Shown in pieces: positions 1 to 13,167 of a stretch of DNA of 64,000 nt. The DNA is from Apus apus. Taxonomy: Eukaryota > Chordata > Aves > Apodiformes > Apodidae. Numbering within the stretch: the stretch's first letter is position 1; every line of letters starts with the position of its first letter. A model generated the notes under the pieces. It did no database searches. It was not told the origin of the DNA and saw only the letters and a program-made list of their open reading frames with translations. The stretch lies in contig NC_067284.1 in NCBI RefSeq assembly GCF_020740795.1, positions 103,655,440 to 103,719,439 on the forward strand, in the 5' to 3' direction. The position numbers and the translations under genes were made by a program.

Positions 1-2725
1 AACATAATTTCTCATCACTTGCCATCAAGATAAAATATATCAATGAACATATCTGAACATGCTATGATATAAGTCTTCCCACTTCCTCCATACTACCTCA
101 CCCAGTCTTGAGAAAAGATTTTGCCAGTGTATCAACTGTAACAGCAAGAAAGCAGAAGCTTGGAGACATTATAAAAGTAACAACTTTGAGTTTACACCTT
201 CAAAATAACACTACATAAAATCCTTTGAGAAGTCTCCTAGAATTAAGAAGTCGTAAGAATCACAAAGTCAATACTCTGAGTACATCTGGTGCATGTCTGG
301 GCATGTTGAAGTGACACAGCATTAGGAGAGAAGGGAAGCATTGAGAAACTGGGGTGCAGTGACCTCCAGCTCCCAGGCTAAACCCATGAACCACTCAGCT
401 GAGTGGATGGAGAAGAGGAAATTTGTTTTAATCTTATATCTGATCTTATCTCAGAGATGCTGTGCACCCTGAAGAGTTAGACTATGAACCTTTGTCCCTA
501 TGCAAGAAAAATGTTTGTGATGAGACAAGGTATGCTTTTTTATTAGCAATGTGGGGCTAAATGTATCTCTGAAAAAGAAAAAAGCAGATGGAGAAAGGTG
601 TTCAGCTATTTTGTGTATATTTGGAAAATGAAAAGTAGGGAGGGCCCCAGGAGGTGGCAGGAGAAGGGCAGCATTCCAGTATTTTCAGACCCACGCCATG
701 CTCCGAGCTACAGGCACAAGGGTGGATGGATGTCTCCTGAGTCTCCTGCTCTGGAGTCCCTCCATCCCCTTACCACACAGGGCTCAACTGCTCTAGCCAT
801 TTCATGCCTTCCACTCAGAGCTCCCAGGTCTTGCATCTCAGAAAAGGTTAAAATATAGGAGAAGATGCCTAGCTGGCATTGTAAGAAAATATTGCCATGT
901 AAAATACTAGGGGAGCTGCATGCAGACAAAGCAGAACTGCCCTGAGATAAAAAAATCTCTTTGGAAAAGAAGAGTCTCTCAAGCAGCAAAACTCGGTCTC
1001 TCATAAACTTGCTGAGCCCAATTACTCTATAAAGGAAGATTTCTCTAATAAGAGCACTAATATCAGCAAGACCTAAAATTTTCCAAGATGTGACAGATAC
1101 CGGAATTCTTCACTGAACAGCCACTGAATCATCTTTGAGGTTACTTCAGACACCATCAATAATTATAAATAAAAAATTATTTGTTTACAGACAATAAGCT
1201 GGAATTAAGGGATCAAAACTAGGTCTATAAAAATATCTAAGTTAAGGGTGATTAAGCTATCCAGAATTTGTATAATTGGCTAAACAGACAAGATTGAAGT
1301 GAAGGTCTGAAGACCTTGCTGAATTTTGAATTATTTTATAAGGTATATGAGGAATAATGGGGGGGCACTGTTTAAAAAGAAAAGAAAAAAAATGGGAGTC
1401 AGGAAGGAATAGTGTATTTTAGAAAATTAAGCCAAGCAGAAAAATTAAATTTAACCTGAAAATTGAATGTGGAAGAAAAGTCAGGATCAAAATACACACA
1501 AATACGAACTATGGGAACAACTAAAATTAATTAGAGACCCAAACTTCCAGAATCCTAATCCATTCCAGAACAGAATCACTCCAGAACTGACATATGCACA
1601 AAACTGCAGGTCTAGTAATAAATCTGTCAAGATGGGACTGGCAGAACACAACAGGAACATGACAGTATTTGTATTTAAACTAGGACAGAAGTCTTCTGGG
1701 TAAATACAGTCTATTAATCTGAACTCAACAGTATTTAAGATGTAAATGATTTTAAGGAGAAAGTTAATTAAAGCTATGGCAATAAATAGAAAATGAGTTA
1801 AAACAGAACAGGCTATATCAAGTGTAAATAAAAACAACAAAAACAAAAAACAACCCCAAGCCCTAGTAGCCTGTATCTTACAGTCATTAAAAAGTGATTT
1901 TTATAGTCAAAGCAAAGTTGAACTCATTTACGTGTGAAACTTCCACATGGGAAATTACCAGTGAAATTGGAAAATATAAAGATTACTAGGACACAATTAC
2001 ATAGCCATCTGCCCTTTTGAAGGGAAGTAAATTACCCTCAAAGAGAAAATGTCAAGCTAAACAGCAGCTAACAGTGCAATTTCTCCAGAGCTCACTTCAG
2101 GGACAAAAGAAGCATGTGCTAACAGTTTCCTGATGACAAAGTATTGTATTTCGATATAAAATTTCAGTTTCATGCTACTCCACTTATTCTCTGCTATGAG
2201 AGAATAAGAAATTTAGAAGCACAGAAAACACTGTTCAGTTCCAAAGATCCCAACATAAAATGATTTTTGTGTGACTCATCTTTTCCTTTTTTAAATTTTT
2301 GTCTTAGAATTTACATTAAAACTCATGTTATCACATTAAACCTGCCCAACAGTTCCCTCAAGAGCCTCTTCTCAGCTGCTTGGAAATGCCAAAACTGACT
2401 GTTCTGTGATTTCCAGTCAAGGCATTTGCCTGATGCTTTGTACAGCACCAGCTGAAGGCTCCACCATTTCTCCCATGAAGTTAAAAGCAAAGCAACAGAG
2501 ACCTGGCACCCTCATTTTCTAGCCTTGTGACCTTGAGTGTATCCTAAATTTCAGCATTCCTACTAAGTTGTGAATTTTTATTGCACAAATTCATAAAAAG
2601 TTTGTTAAATACCAGGTTTAATATCAGTAAAAGCCAAGAAAATAAATTTAACATTAATTAATTTGACTGTGCTTTTGGGGGTGGTGTGTGTGCAGGTTTT
2701 TTTACATTAATCTTAAGTATGTATT

Positions 2726-3736
2726 AAGGTTAAAAGGACAATTCAGGGAAACAGAGGGCCAGTCAGCCTCACTTCAGTTCCTGGGAAAATCATGGAGCTA
2801 ATCTTGGCACATACTCCTGAGCACACATAAGACAAAGTGACTGAGATCCATCAGTATGGATCTACTGGGGCTAAATCACGCCTGACCAACTCGGTTGTTT
2901 TCTGTGCAAAGATGACTGAATTATAGGTGTTGTTCACCTCAACTTGAGCAAGACTTTTTACTTTTTATTTCCCTGCAACACTCCAGTATCCAACCTGCAG
3001 TCTGCATGGTTGAACAACAAGATGAGCAAATAGCTGGTTGGCCTGATCAGGCTCAGAGGGTAGTGGATAATGGGTCAAATTTACTTGAAGGCTACTGCTG
3101 GAATCTGTCCTGGGATGTGTCTTGCTCAACACAGCTATTGATGATCTGGGAGAGGTGCCAGAGTACACTCTTGTCAAGTCTGCAGATGATGACAAATTGG
3201 AAGGACCAGGTGATACCCTTGAGGGGAAGGGCTGCCATCCAGCAGGACCTGGAGGAATGGCCCTGCAGGAACTGTACGACATTCAAAAAGGGCAAATGCA
3301 AAGTCCTGCCTCTGGGAAGGAAGAGACTCCAGCAGCGATCCAGGATGGGGACTGCCTGGCCACGGAGCAGCTCTGCTGGAAAGGTCCTTGTGAGTTTTGA
3401 GGTCACAAGCTGAACATGAGCCAACAGCGTGCTCTGGCAGCAAAGGTGGCCAACAGCATCCTGGGGTGTATAAGCAGGAGCTCAGTTAGTAGAGGGAAGT
3501 GATTATCCTCCTCCACTCAGCACTTGTAAGACCTCTCCTAGGTACTGTGTCCAGTTTTGGGACCCCCCAGAACCAGATGACTGTTCAGAATCACAGAATA
3601 TGAAAGACAAACTGAAGGGAGCTTTGCAGAGAGCTACAAGGATGGTTAGCACGATGGAACACTTTTCCAGTAAGGAAAGGCTGAAGAGACACAAGTCTTC
3701 AGCCCAGAGAGCTTGTTCAGTTTGAATAGATGTGAT
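2726..3736 (+). mobile_element. CR1 LINE fragment, ORF2 reverse-transcriptase part, degraded
   Basis: The plus strand reads as the 3' part of a CR1 ORF2 followed by the downstream CR1 segment. Around 3128-3215 a broken frame gives a stretch like the RT core, with SADDDK where intact CR1 has an FADDTK-type motif. From about 3543 the text follows the usual CR1 segment beginning near TGTCCAGTTTTGGGACCCC and continuing to an AGGCTGAAGAGA-type block. The copy lacks the 5' part and the terminal octamer tail. Several frameshifts and stops make it inactive. It lies in a DTNB intron, antisense to the gene. Confidence 0.8.
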
Positions 3737-3765
3737 ATGACAACAAATCATGTGTTATTACATGA

Positions 3766-3860
3766 CTTTATTACATTATTATACTACTCGTACTCGTGTT
3801 TTTATTTTTTTACTACTACAAGTAGTAATATTATTATAACTACTAATACTACTACTACTT
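3766..3860. repeat. Imperfect TAC/TAT/TAA trinucleotide microsatellite
   Basis: About 95 bp of interrupted trinucleotide repeat, mainly TAC, TAT and TAA, ending in an ACTACTACTACTTT run. It begins about 30 bp after the end of the CR1 copy at 2726-3736. It is probably an expanded low-complexity tract. Confidence 0.75.
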
Positions 3861-5439
3861 TGGTCCACTGATAAGGACCAAAACAATTCCCTTTCAACCA
3901 CCACTCCTCCAAAAAACATACCTGGACCACAGTCAGGCTAGTTTAAGTACGGAAGATTAACTTTCAGGGCCTTTGTTATGGGGAACTTAGTATTTAGCAC
4001 ACATTATATGAATTTTTTAGGCTGAACATCAGTAAGAACTCAAAGCTTATCAGAGCCAGATAGTGAGTGGAAAAAAGGAGCTGGGGCTTGAGGGAGCCAA
4101 GAACATCACACGTGTAGAGTCAGTCATTGGAGAAGTTGGACAGCCCTTAAAATAAGCAGGATGGAGTCTTGATTAACTTGAAGTTCTGTTTGTAATTTAC
4201 TCACAGAAATGACATGGAAGGAAGCAGTAATCACTTCACATTGAATCTACTTTAATGCCAAAATGAAGTCATCCAAATCCACAAAAATTGACACTTTTAT
4301 ATGGCATTACTTGGGCTTAAAAAGCTGTGACAAAAATAATGAAGTTCATTACAGTAGGCTGGGTTTACAATCCCTACCTTGCACACCATGTAAAGGAACT
4401 CCTTTGCAAGGAGTATCGTATCCCAGGAAATCTGTCTCTTTTTCCAGAGACAGCAAAGTGATATCACTGGAAAACTCACATTTCATATGTGCTGCCAGAC
4501 ACTCTATGGACTGAAAAACACTCCCTTTGTTCATATTTTCAGCATTCAAAAGAATAAGCCTGTACATATGCAAGTGCAGAGACCAAGTTCCTATTGTTCA
4601 CATAAATTATGAGGAAAAAATAAATTATTTACAACTTCTAGGATTTCCAGAAAGCTTTAAGTTCCAGCTGGGCTGGAGCAGACAGCCTGCTTAGGCAAGG
4701 GAGCAGAGGCAGTGCAGGAGTGGGGGTGGAATTAGGGGAACAAGTAAACTGGAAACAGAAGTTCTTCAGTGATGAAATGGGTCAGTAACCAGACAGGTGG
4801 GAAAGACAGGAAAAGCAAAATAAAAAACCAAAAACCCAGCAAATTCATATCTCTCAGAAGAAGAAATAAAGACTGTGAGAACAGCTAAGGCAGATCAGAT
4901 CAGAAGTCTGTTTATCCAAAGAGCAGATGGCTCAGGCAAGCACGTTCCCCAGAATATTCCTCCACCCACTGAGAGTATCTTTGCATTCAGCAACCTTTGA
5001 TGAATTTGCCTTCAGTGAAATTGGTTCAAGGAGTAATTGAGTGGTGTGTTCAATACCAACAACGTGCTTTGGTAAAGTTTTAAGAAGTATTGGTTTGGGC
5101 TGTTTCAATCTGTCACTAATTTCAGCTGCTGGAAGGGCAAAGAACAGCTGTTTTCACCACCAACACATCGCTCATGATTTTCCAGAACACTATCTGTTCA
5201 CCACCATTTTTTTTCCAGGTTGAAGAATCCTGCTCTGTCTAGTTGTTTGTTGTACTGAAAGCTTCTACCTTTGATGATTTTTGTTGTTGTTCTCAGAAAA
5301 GATGTATCAGAACTGGAAAGGGCAGAGTACCACCTGGGGGTACCTAAAGCAGCACCATTCAAAGCACAAAGCACCACAGATTTATAAGTGCCTTTACCTC
5401 TCCCCTTTGTTTTTCACTCCCTTCTCCTCTGTAACATTT

Positions 5440-6060
5440 CCTATGCTTTTTTAGCCATTTCTAAACAGTGTCAACATCTTCACAGAAGCATAGCTCCAAG
5501 ATCTCTCATCTGAGCAGTAACCTTCTCAGCTCGCCTTTCTGTGCATCACGTTAGGATTACAGTGCCCTCCTCCAGCATGCACCACTTTGCATATATTCAC
5601 ACTGAATTTCACCTACCATTTTATTTCAGTTACTCAAGTATTGCCAGATCATACTGCAACTCTTCAGTCTATTTTAGCTTTTACTACACTGATTCACATT
5701 GTATCAAATTGTCACTTTTCACTGCATTTTTCCAGATTGTTTATGACAGTGTCAAAACCAGTTTAGGTCCAGCACTATCCACTGATCTCAATAGAACATA
5801 AAGGATCTTTATTGCTCTTTTTTGATTCCTTTAGCCAATCTTCTACCTGCACAAAGACCTACCCCTTTCATCAAACTTATAAAAGTCTTTGAGTGTTTGA
5901 TAAGGGACCTCCCTGAATGCCTTTCAGAAATCCAGTCTGTATCAGCCAGAACTCCTTTGCCTATCTTTTTTTCTTTTGCCACCTTTAAAGAATCCCTATG
6001 GTTTTATAAAGTATCCCTTCAAAAAAGCCATTCTCCCCAACAATAAAATCTCACTTATCC
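5440..6060 (-). mobile_element. Ancient CR1 LINE remnant (ORF2 region)
   Basis: Read on the minus strand, this resembles the RT region of old amniote CR1 elements. Plus-strand landmarks are CACTGAATTTCACCTACCATTTT near 5600, a GCAACTCTTCAGTCTATTTTAGC block near 5660, an ATTGTTTATGACAGTGTC block near 5735, and a GGGACCTCCCTGAATGCCTTTC block near 5905. It is heavily diverged with no usable frame. Boundaries are approximate. Confidence 0.6.
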
Positions 6061-8655
6061 ATACATTAGCTAATTCTATTCTTTATTACAAACAGCTTGC
6101 CTAGAGCATACAGGTATACAGGCCCACAGCTACTCACATCCCCTCCCAAACTTCACATGCCTTTTTCTTCTTCCCCTTCTTTTGCCCCTTAGAAAGTTTT
6201 CAGATAACCAGCAGTTAATACTTCAGCTATTTTACTACTTCAGTTCTGGTGATACTCAGAAACTTCTGCTAACATGACACCTTCTCTCCCCTGCCGTCAG
6301 GAGGTTTGCAAGATCCAGCTATCCTTCATCTCAGATTTTCTCCATGTCCCACAGAAACCTGTCCTATGGCCTTGTCTGAAAAACCAACAGCCTAATTCTA
6401 TCTTGTCTTAGAGCAAATTTTTCCCTACTGCATAGATTTCCTGTACTCCTAAAATCTCAAGTTAGACAAAATTGTCTAGGAAAAGGGGATTTTGGCTATC
6501 ATGCAATTGAGACTCTCTTTATGTCCAACCCTGCACATTTCCTTCCAGCTAAGTAGAGACAATAATGATTGCATGAAGGGACAGAGGAGTATCCAGAAGG
6601 GACAGAGGAGTGCCCACAAGAAGATGGTGCATGTGAAGGAAGTCCCCTGACCCTACAAAGTAGTGGCAAATCAACATTACTGCTACAGTTACAGATAAAG
6701 ACATTTTTCTTTCTCAGTTGACTCCTAAGGTATTATACCTAACAATTAAAAAAAACCCAAAACCCTCATCAAAACCAGGTTTTAAATAGACGTGATCAAC
6801 AGTTTGTACTGTCCTAAGAACTAGCCCAGAAACATCATATGGTGGGAAGTCAGTGTGATATACAGAAAAGGCAAAGAGAAGAGCTGAGTTTTAACACTCA
6901 ATTAAAAAACAAACAAGCAGAAGTGTTACTGTCCAAAACATGTCAAATACCAAGTCACATGCTCTGTGAAAATGATGCTTTACATCCAAAGCGAAGTGCA
7001 CCAAGAGAAAAAGAACAGTAGATACTGGAGGAAAGATCTCAGCAGCACAATGCAAACTAAAAGTCAGCTGATAAAATACAAGAAAGAAGAAGTAAAAGGC
7101 ACAACAACCAGAATATAACAAAGCTATCAGCAGCAGCACTATTCAGTGATAGTCAAAAATCTTTCCTCCAATGTGTATGACCATCCGTTAAGAATTTTTA
7201 TAAAGTTAGAGGGGCAAAGGAAACAGGAGCCAACAAAGTAAGAAAAAAGGAAGCTTCAAATGCTATGAGGAAAAACAAGCATTATGTAAACCTACCGAAT
7301 CAATAACTTGAGGCTTAATGTCACTTCCAGAATGATACCTCGGTTTTTGTCTAAAAACATCAAAAATTTACTGGTTCTTATAACATTTAATTGCAGTGGT
7401 TAATTGCCTTTTCCACTAAAGGGTCACACTGCCAATTGCTTGATGTGTTTTCTTGCTAATTCTAGAACTAATGCTCCTTTTCTGTCCCAGGCCTGTGTTC
7501 AACTGCTCATCCACTGCAACCTCCTCAAATCTTATGCTAATTAAATCCAAAATGTCATCTTTTTCTGAGGAGATACAGTCTCTATCTTTTTTACCCCGTA
7601 TTTGATCTTGCATATTTTCTAGAGGCAATATGTTAATAATGCATAAGAAGTCTTAAATAATCTCTGTCATATATGCATGTTCCCTTTATTTAACTCTAAT
7701 CCTTAGTCACCTGCACCTTGTTTTTAATTGGAGAGTTTTAGTTGCTACCAGATAAAAAAAACCAAAAACCCAGCATGTCCTGATACTGAAACATGTGCAG
7801 CCTTAATACTAATACGTGCATGCAATGATTTCTCACTATTTTTCAGACCTTGTCATGTAACTTAAGTCAGCACACTAGTATTTAATGTTGTTAGTGCTAA
7901 AGCAAGTACATTAAAGACACTTAATGATGTAAAAAAGTCTAAGGAATTATTTACAATGGATTATTATAGCTAACTTTCATAAAGAAAACTTAGGGTAAGG
8001 TAGAGATGACAAGACCTGAACAGCAAAAGCTAGCATTGACAGCAAGATTAAATTCCCAAAATTCAGGGTGGAAATGGAAAAAACCCAAACAAACCACCTG
8101 TAACAGTACACCTTGCCTCTGGGAAAGACAGGACAAGAATTACTACTAAAGGACGAGAACAATGTTTATGGGTATCACTGATTCTCTACTGATACAGCAG
8201 AATGCTTATGGAAACAAATAAGAATGGAAGTAAGATTGATGATAAGAGATTTAAAAAGGATTTAAAAATCAAGAACTGAGAAGCTGGAACTGCAGAACGA
8301 GAAGATGCGGAGAGCACCTCAGATGAAGCAGATGATACACAGAATCCTCCCAACATCCTCAAAACAAGGGAAATGGAGACAAATTTGACATGAAGTTTTA
8401 TATTTAAAGAAGTGTTGAAGCATTTTAAAATAAACAAATGTACTTGTAAAGCCTATGCAGTAGCAAACTCAGTATGTGTTATGGCCAGCAGATGGCATGG
8501 GTAACAAACACATTATTAGAGCAAGCTTCATCTCAGTATAATGACTGCTGTATAAGAAAAGAAGTCAGCTTTCAGAATCTAACACAGTAAAAAAGGGGCA
8601 AATAACAGAAAGAAAATATTTCAGAAAATGCTTTGACTTCCTTGAAAATACTTAC

Positions 8656-8741
8656 ATCTTAGTTTGTCCAGTATTTTACCACCACACATCGTTGCTAACA
8701 TCGCTTTCACTGAAAACACCGTCAGCTTCCCATGGCCCTCA
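8656..8741 (-). CDS. DTNB: Beta-dystrobrevin coding exon 4 (86 bp)
   Basis: Encodes residues about 122-149 of the protein and the first base of codon 150, in the EF-hand-like region of dystrobrevin. Dystrobrevins are cytoplasmic partners of dystrophin and bind syntrophins. The minus strand has a pyrimidine-rich acceptor ending CACAG before TGAGGGC, and a donor GTAAGTA directly after AGAT. The translation, beginning [14 protein letters not shown] and ending LDKLR, matches beta-dystrobrevin better than the alpha paralogue at [11 protein letters not shown]. The exon starts one base into the frame, completing a serine codon (AG|T) begun in the previous exon. There is no internal stop. The assignment rests on remembered family sequences; splice sites and phase are seen directly. 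Confidence 0.93.
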
Positions 8742-11700
8742 CTGTGAAAAAAAATTACATGGAAGTAATGACTACGCAGAATGATAAGTAACAAATGTAC
8801 TTGTGACCTAGGAAGAAAATAGATAAATGCAATTTGCCACTAAGATCTGCACAACCAATTTAACATAACTATAAACCAGTGGTAACTAGCATTTTAAATA
8901 CATTGGAAGAGTTAACAAGTGTCTTGTCTTAAATGTTCTTGAAGAATTATGAAAAATGCACCAATAAAGACTACCATTTGTCTTGTTCATCCCATTATTG
9001 TCCTATGAAAAAGTGTTTTTTTTCCATTAAAGTACATTTGTTCACTGTAAAACATCTAATTTTTACATCTGCTACACCTTTTGTTAGTTCCTTTAAATTT
9101 TTCTCCTTGATCATATGTTCAAATACACATTTAATGCTAAAACCAGTACAGTAATTGATAGCTGATGAAGAAGCTGTATATCATCCTGAATATACCACAT
9201 AGAACAGGAATAACATGAACAGTGTTTTATTCTAATGTAAGTTAATACAGCTGCTGTGCTGTTAAAACAGATGGCACATTTGGGGAATTATTTTCTAGCA
9301 TCAGCAAGAGAAAATTAATTTGTCTCTAAGGAAAGAAGGAAAAAGCCCATTCAGCAAGGTATGAAATGTAGAAACAGCTACGTGTACTATTTCTGTTACC
9401 AGAAAGGAAGATAAGGATGAAATCATGAGGGAAGAAAGTCACCAGAAACACAGAAGAGCTAAAGCACAGCACAGCTGGTATCAGGAACAGTTTCTCCCAG
9501 CTTAGTGCTGACCCAGAAGGCACACATGCTCCACCCCTGTCTCCTGAATTTCTCGTCTTTCATAACAATAAAGACAGGAATCAGAGAACTGATGCCATTC
9601 AGTATATGCCATTAAGAGAGCCACAGTGCAGCAATGTCAGCATAAATCCACTGTTAACACGCAGTTGGCTGAATGTTTGTTTAGTGGTGTGTAGGGCAAA
9701 AGAAATGTGTGTAAACAAGGGGAAAAGCTGTTGGAATTATGAGCAACTTATTGCCTAACAAAAATGTACTGAATCATTCTCCTTAATTATAAACAGCAAC
9801 AGTGGTAGAGACTGATAAACCACCAAGGAAGTTAAAGTAATATAAAAGGAGAAAGATAATTAAAATAAATTCAAGTAACTGTAATTAAATGTATTAGATA
9901 ATTTGCACTGTGATGGAAAATACGATGATGGAGAAAATACATTATGAGTATTGGAAGGTATCTAGAAAATCTCTAGAATACTTCTCAGTGGAAACGAGAT
10001 GTGAATTTAATATTTGCACTTGGATGACTACCACTTGGAAAGTGTTAAGAGTAGAATTACTCAAAGCAACTATTTGCTTATGGTATTGAAGAGGTGATTA
10101 GGTCTAACGTGAATGACAGAAGCAACAACTTTTTCCCCATTTATACTCATGAATACGTAAATACTATATTCTGGTAACATTTCATGCTCCTAGAGAGGCA
10201 ATCTCTCCTACAGCTACAACTGCAGGAAGGTCTGGGAAGAGGAATGGCCATTTGATGGCCATCTCCTCCCTGATACCCAGTACACTTTTAACTGTTAGAA
10301 AAGCTAAACAAAGGGAGAAAACTAAACAAGTTAGGTATCTATTTCAAGCCATATAAAGGCTTTAAAGTTAACAAGGTGAAGATCTCAGTTATTCTGTCTG
10401 TCATTTCTCTTAAACAACTTCCTCAAAGGACTAAGTTAGCAGTCCCTAAAAAAAAAACCACACAACAAGCCATGTTGGATTTGACTACATCTGAAATTGG
10501 CTGTCTGAAAAATTCATCCTCTTCAAGCCTTGACCTCCACTTTTATCTAAGCAAACCTTAGTAATTCAAACCTACTTAAGTTATAGTCTCAGCTGCCCTT
10601 CTCCTTTTCTTTTTAATAGGCATGCATTTTCTCACAAAAGAAAGGTCAGCACTGAATTAATTTCCAGAAAAAAACAATTCACTAAAGCCATCAGTATCTC
10701 CTCACAGGACACGAACTTATCCTTTCAAAGGTATCTCATGGTGCCTTCAGATATCAGGCCTGCTTCTGTTAACATTCTGTTTATTGATCAAGAAAAAGCC
10801 CCAAACTCCTCCCCTGCAATCTGACAGAGGTGTAGTTATTGAGCAACTCGCCAAAATCTGTTTGAACCAATGCTATTCGATCTGCTGAACTCCCAACCAA
10901 AAGGAAAAAGGGCAACATTTTCAATCTTATTTTGAAACTCCTGTAACAAGCAGGAGTTTTCAGGATTGGAAACAGAACTGGGGGACTTGTTTAAAAAAGA
11001 GTAAGCCTGTGTACATGAGGCTTCCTTCAGCTGCCTCAAGAAAGCCCCATAACAGTAGAATCATGGAATCGTTTCGGTTGGAAAAGTCCTTTCAGATGCT
11101 CAAGTCCAACCATTTGAGAGGTTACTGGGAAAACCAGACAGAAGTAAACTGCCAAATACCTCTGCAAAGGTCTGGGTGAGAAGGCAGTGAAGACCATCTT
11201 GCCACAGCTGTTCCTCCTCCGAGCTCACCACCGATGCAGTATGAGCCACCGTTTCTGCACTACGATCACTGTTGTTCTTTGGGTCCCTGCAAAGTGCTCA
11301 TTGTGAGAGCTTTTCATGCTTATCTAACAAACTCTAAATTGAATATTTCCAGCCAAAATCTAGTCAAATGTTGCTTCCTGCACCTGTTTGGTGGCATAGT
11401 GACAACTTTGTGATGCTACCACCAGCACTACATTGTAAGAAACTACAGGACATCATGTATTCAAAGTACCACACAGCTACCCCAATGATGCAATTCCAGC
11501 ACAGATCTGTATTTGTTGTTTTGGTTTGGTTTTTTATTAAATAAATGTCTGCCATGTTGATGAACTCCTGGAGAGGGAGCTTCAGCTCCGCCTCTCCTTT
11601 TATTTTTGGTTCTCCCTCTACACAAAGCAGCACAGCATCCCAGCTTCTCTCTCAATCCCACGTGTCAGACAGAGGAAGCTAAAGAGAAGCTGCTGTACTG

Positions 11701-12953
11701 GGCTGGGATCAAGCATGCTGCTGCAGTTCCAGAACAGGCAGAACTTGCAGAACTGGGGGCACTGTGGGTAAAAAAACATCTCTAACTAAAGCATCGATCT
11801 TTTGAGTCAGCCCCTTCAAAACATGATAATTTCTATTTTAAAATTCTGTATTTTCTAGTATGATCAGTCTCAGAATAACTAAGCCCATCAGCTAATTCTT
11901 ACAACTCACCTTACAACTAATACCAAATCATACCTAAGCAGAAAAAGACGTTTGATTTTCTTGTCATTAAAGTCTTCCCGCTCTGAGCTTTGTGTTGTTT
12001 TTATCTGCCCTAAGTGAGACAGGGGTCTTTCTGAAGTCTTGGACTTATTTTGGGGAAGCCTAGCTTCTGTTTGGTGACAAAAATAAGTCACATTAGGAAA
12101 GGATCAAAGTCCAATCATTACAAACAGAACAACTATTTGGCATATTCAGAGCTGCAGATTTCTTGGGTAAAACTGCTCGGTCTTGTGACAGCCTCCTGGC
12201 CACAAAGAGTTCTCTGCTGCTAGGGGAGAGGGCAAAAGCAGAAGAAAAATGAGACTGAAATAATAGCTGACTGTGAGAAAGAGAAGACAAAAAGAAATGC
12301 TCAACAGTGAAAGATTTGCAGTTGCTACTCAGAGAGCCTACAGAGACACATCTACTCAAGAAGACCAGCAGCCCAAACTGTGAAAGGCTGTGAAAGAAAC
12401 TCATGAAACTGGACACAAGGACAGTACCCTGAACAAGAAACCAAGCTTCCTTCCGCCAAGAAATGAGAATTAGCCTTTATGGGGTCACAGCATGTTAGAA
12501 TGGGATCCAAGCTGACTGTCAAAACAAGGTAGCATTATAAAATGGTTGTGTTGATCAGGATTCAATAAAACACTTTCACTTTTTAAAACAGTGCTATACC
12601 ACTACAAGGTTAATATTACAGTCTATCACAGTCTGCGGAACACAGTTTCGCTTCATCTTCCGTTCAGATACATGGCTTACAGCAGTCTGCAAGTTCCAGA
12701 AGGCACTAACTCATCTTTCTTACGAAAGCAACTTTTAAGACAAAGTGTTGCTGCTGTGGCAATGTAAATGTCTGCAGGCACTACTGTGAGATTAAATATA
12801 TATGTGCATGGTGCATGTGTGTGCAACACACAATTTCATGAACTTGAGAAATAGCATGCGGACAGTTTGCCAGAGACTCATGCAGTTGTTGGCTGCATTC
12901 ATCTAACTAAAAGAGAAAATTAGTTTAAGAATACAACTAGAGGAGTTACTAGC
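8742..12953 (-). other. DTNB: DTNB GC-AG intron between coding exons 3 and 4
   Basis: This 4.2-kb intron begins with GCTAGTAAC on the minus strand instead of GT and ends with a pyrimidine tract and CACAG. The frame demands the GC donor: AG from exon 3 plus T from exon 4 gives the conserved serine. The nearby GT four bases downstream would add GGCT and lead straight into AGG CTA TGA, a stop. Apart from a weak CR1 tail at about 11055-11130, I see only unique AT-rich sequence here. Confidence 0.85.
11055..11130 (-). mobile_element. CR1 3'-tail fragment
   Basis: The plus strand reads GTAGAATCATGGAATCG, then TTTCGGTTGGAAAAGTCC and CAAGTCCAACC. This is the reverse complement of a CR1 3' end. Only about 75 bp is recognisable. 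It lies in the DTNB GC-AG intron, in gene-sense orientation. Confidence 0.7.
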
Positions 12954-13167
12954 CTGTCATATGCTGCTATCATGAAGTTGAGGAGGAGGCTGATGGATTG
13001 CTCTACACTGATTTGGTGAGTAGAAGGAAGGCGTTTGTTTAGCTGGTAGTAGATGGATGAAATGATTGTTTCTAGTCGAGACACGTTGATCTCTGTGTTA
13101 TGATCCAAAGTGTTAAGGCCATTATCTCGGAAGGCTTCAATCATATTCCAGATATCAACAAGATGAA
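12954..13167 (-). CDS. DTNB: Beta-dystrobrevin coding exon 3 (214 bp)
   Basis: Encodes residues about 51-120, most of the first EF-hand-like domain that dystrobrevins share with dystrophin and utrophin. The acceptor on the minus strand is TTTTTAG before TTCATCTTGTTGATATC. The frame reads [16 protein letters not shown] and ends NFMIAAYD followed by AG. Residues such as [16 protein letters not shown] and FMIAAYD favour the beta paralogue; alpha-dystrobrevin, as I remember it, has a different text at these positions. The exon is 2 + 70 codons + 2 bases and fits both neighbours. Its donor is the non-canonical GC at 12953-12952. No stop or frameshift is present. Confidence 0.95.

Larger units (their letters stand above)
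1..8655 (-). other. DTNB: DTNB intron after coding exon 4 (partial), no further exon found
   Basis: This stretch lies downstream of the last recognised DTNB exon in the minus-strand reading direction. I looked for the next expected dystrobrevin segment, which continues the EF-hand region and leads to the ZZ domain, and did not see it. The intron therefore probably runs off the left edge. It holds a CR1 copy at about 2726-3736, a trinucleotide-rich repeat at about 3766-3860, an ancient CR1 remnant at about 5440-6060, and otherwise unique AT-rich sequence. Short open frames here have no recognisable domain. A small or diverged exon could have been missed by eye. Confidence 0.6.

Noticed and set aside
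2965..3443. Overlapping open frames on both strands
   Set aside because: They are parts of a dead CR1 copy. The plus-strand RT-like blocks are broken across frames.
1..8655. Search for the next DTNB exon (the end of the EF-hand region) and the ZZ domain
   Set aside because: No minus-strand match to the expected residues was seen, so I do not report an exon here.
12950..12953. GT donor four bases downstream of DTNB coding exon 3
   Set aside because: Its use would change the frame and create an immediate stop; the GC at 12953-12952 keeps the frame and the conserved serine.
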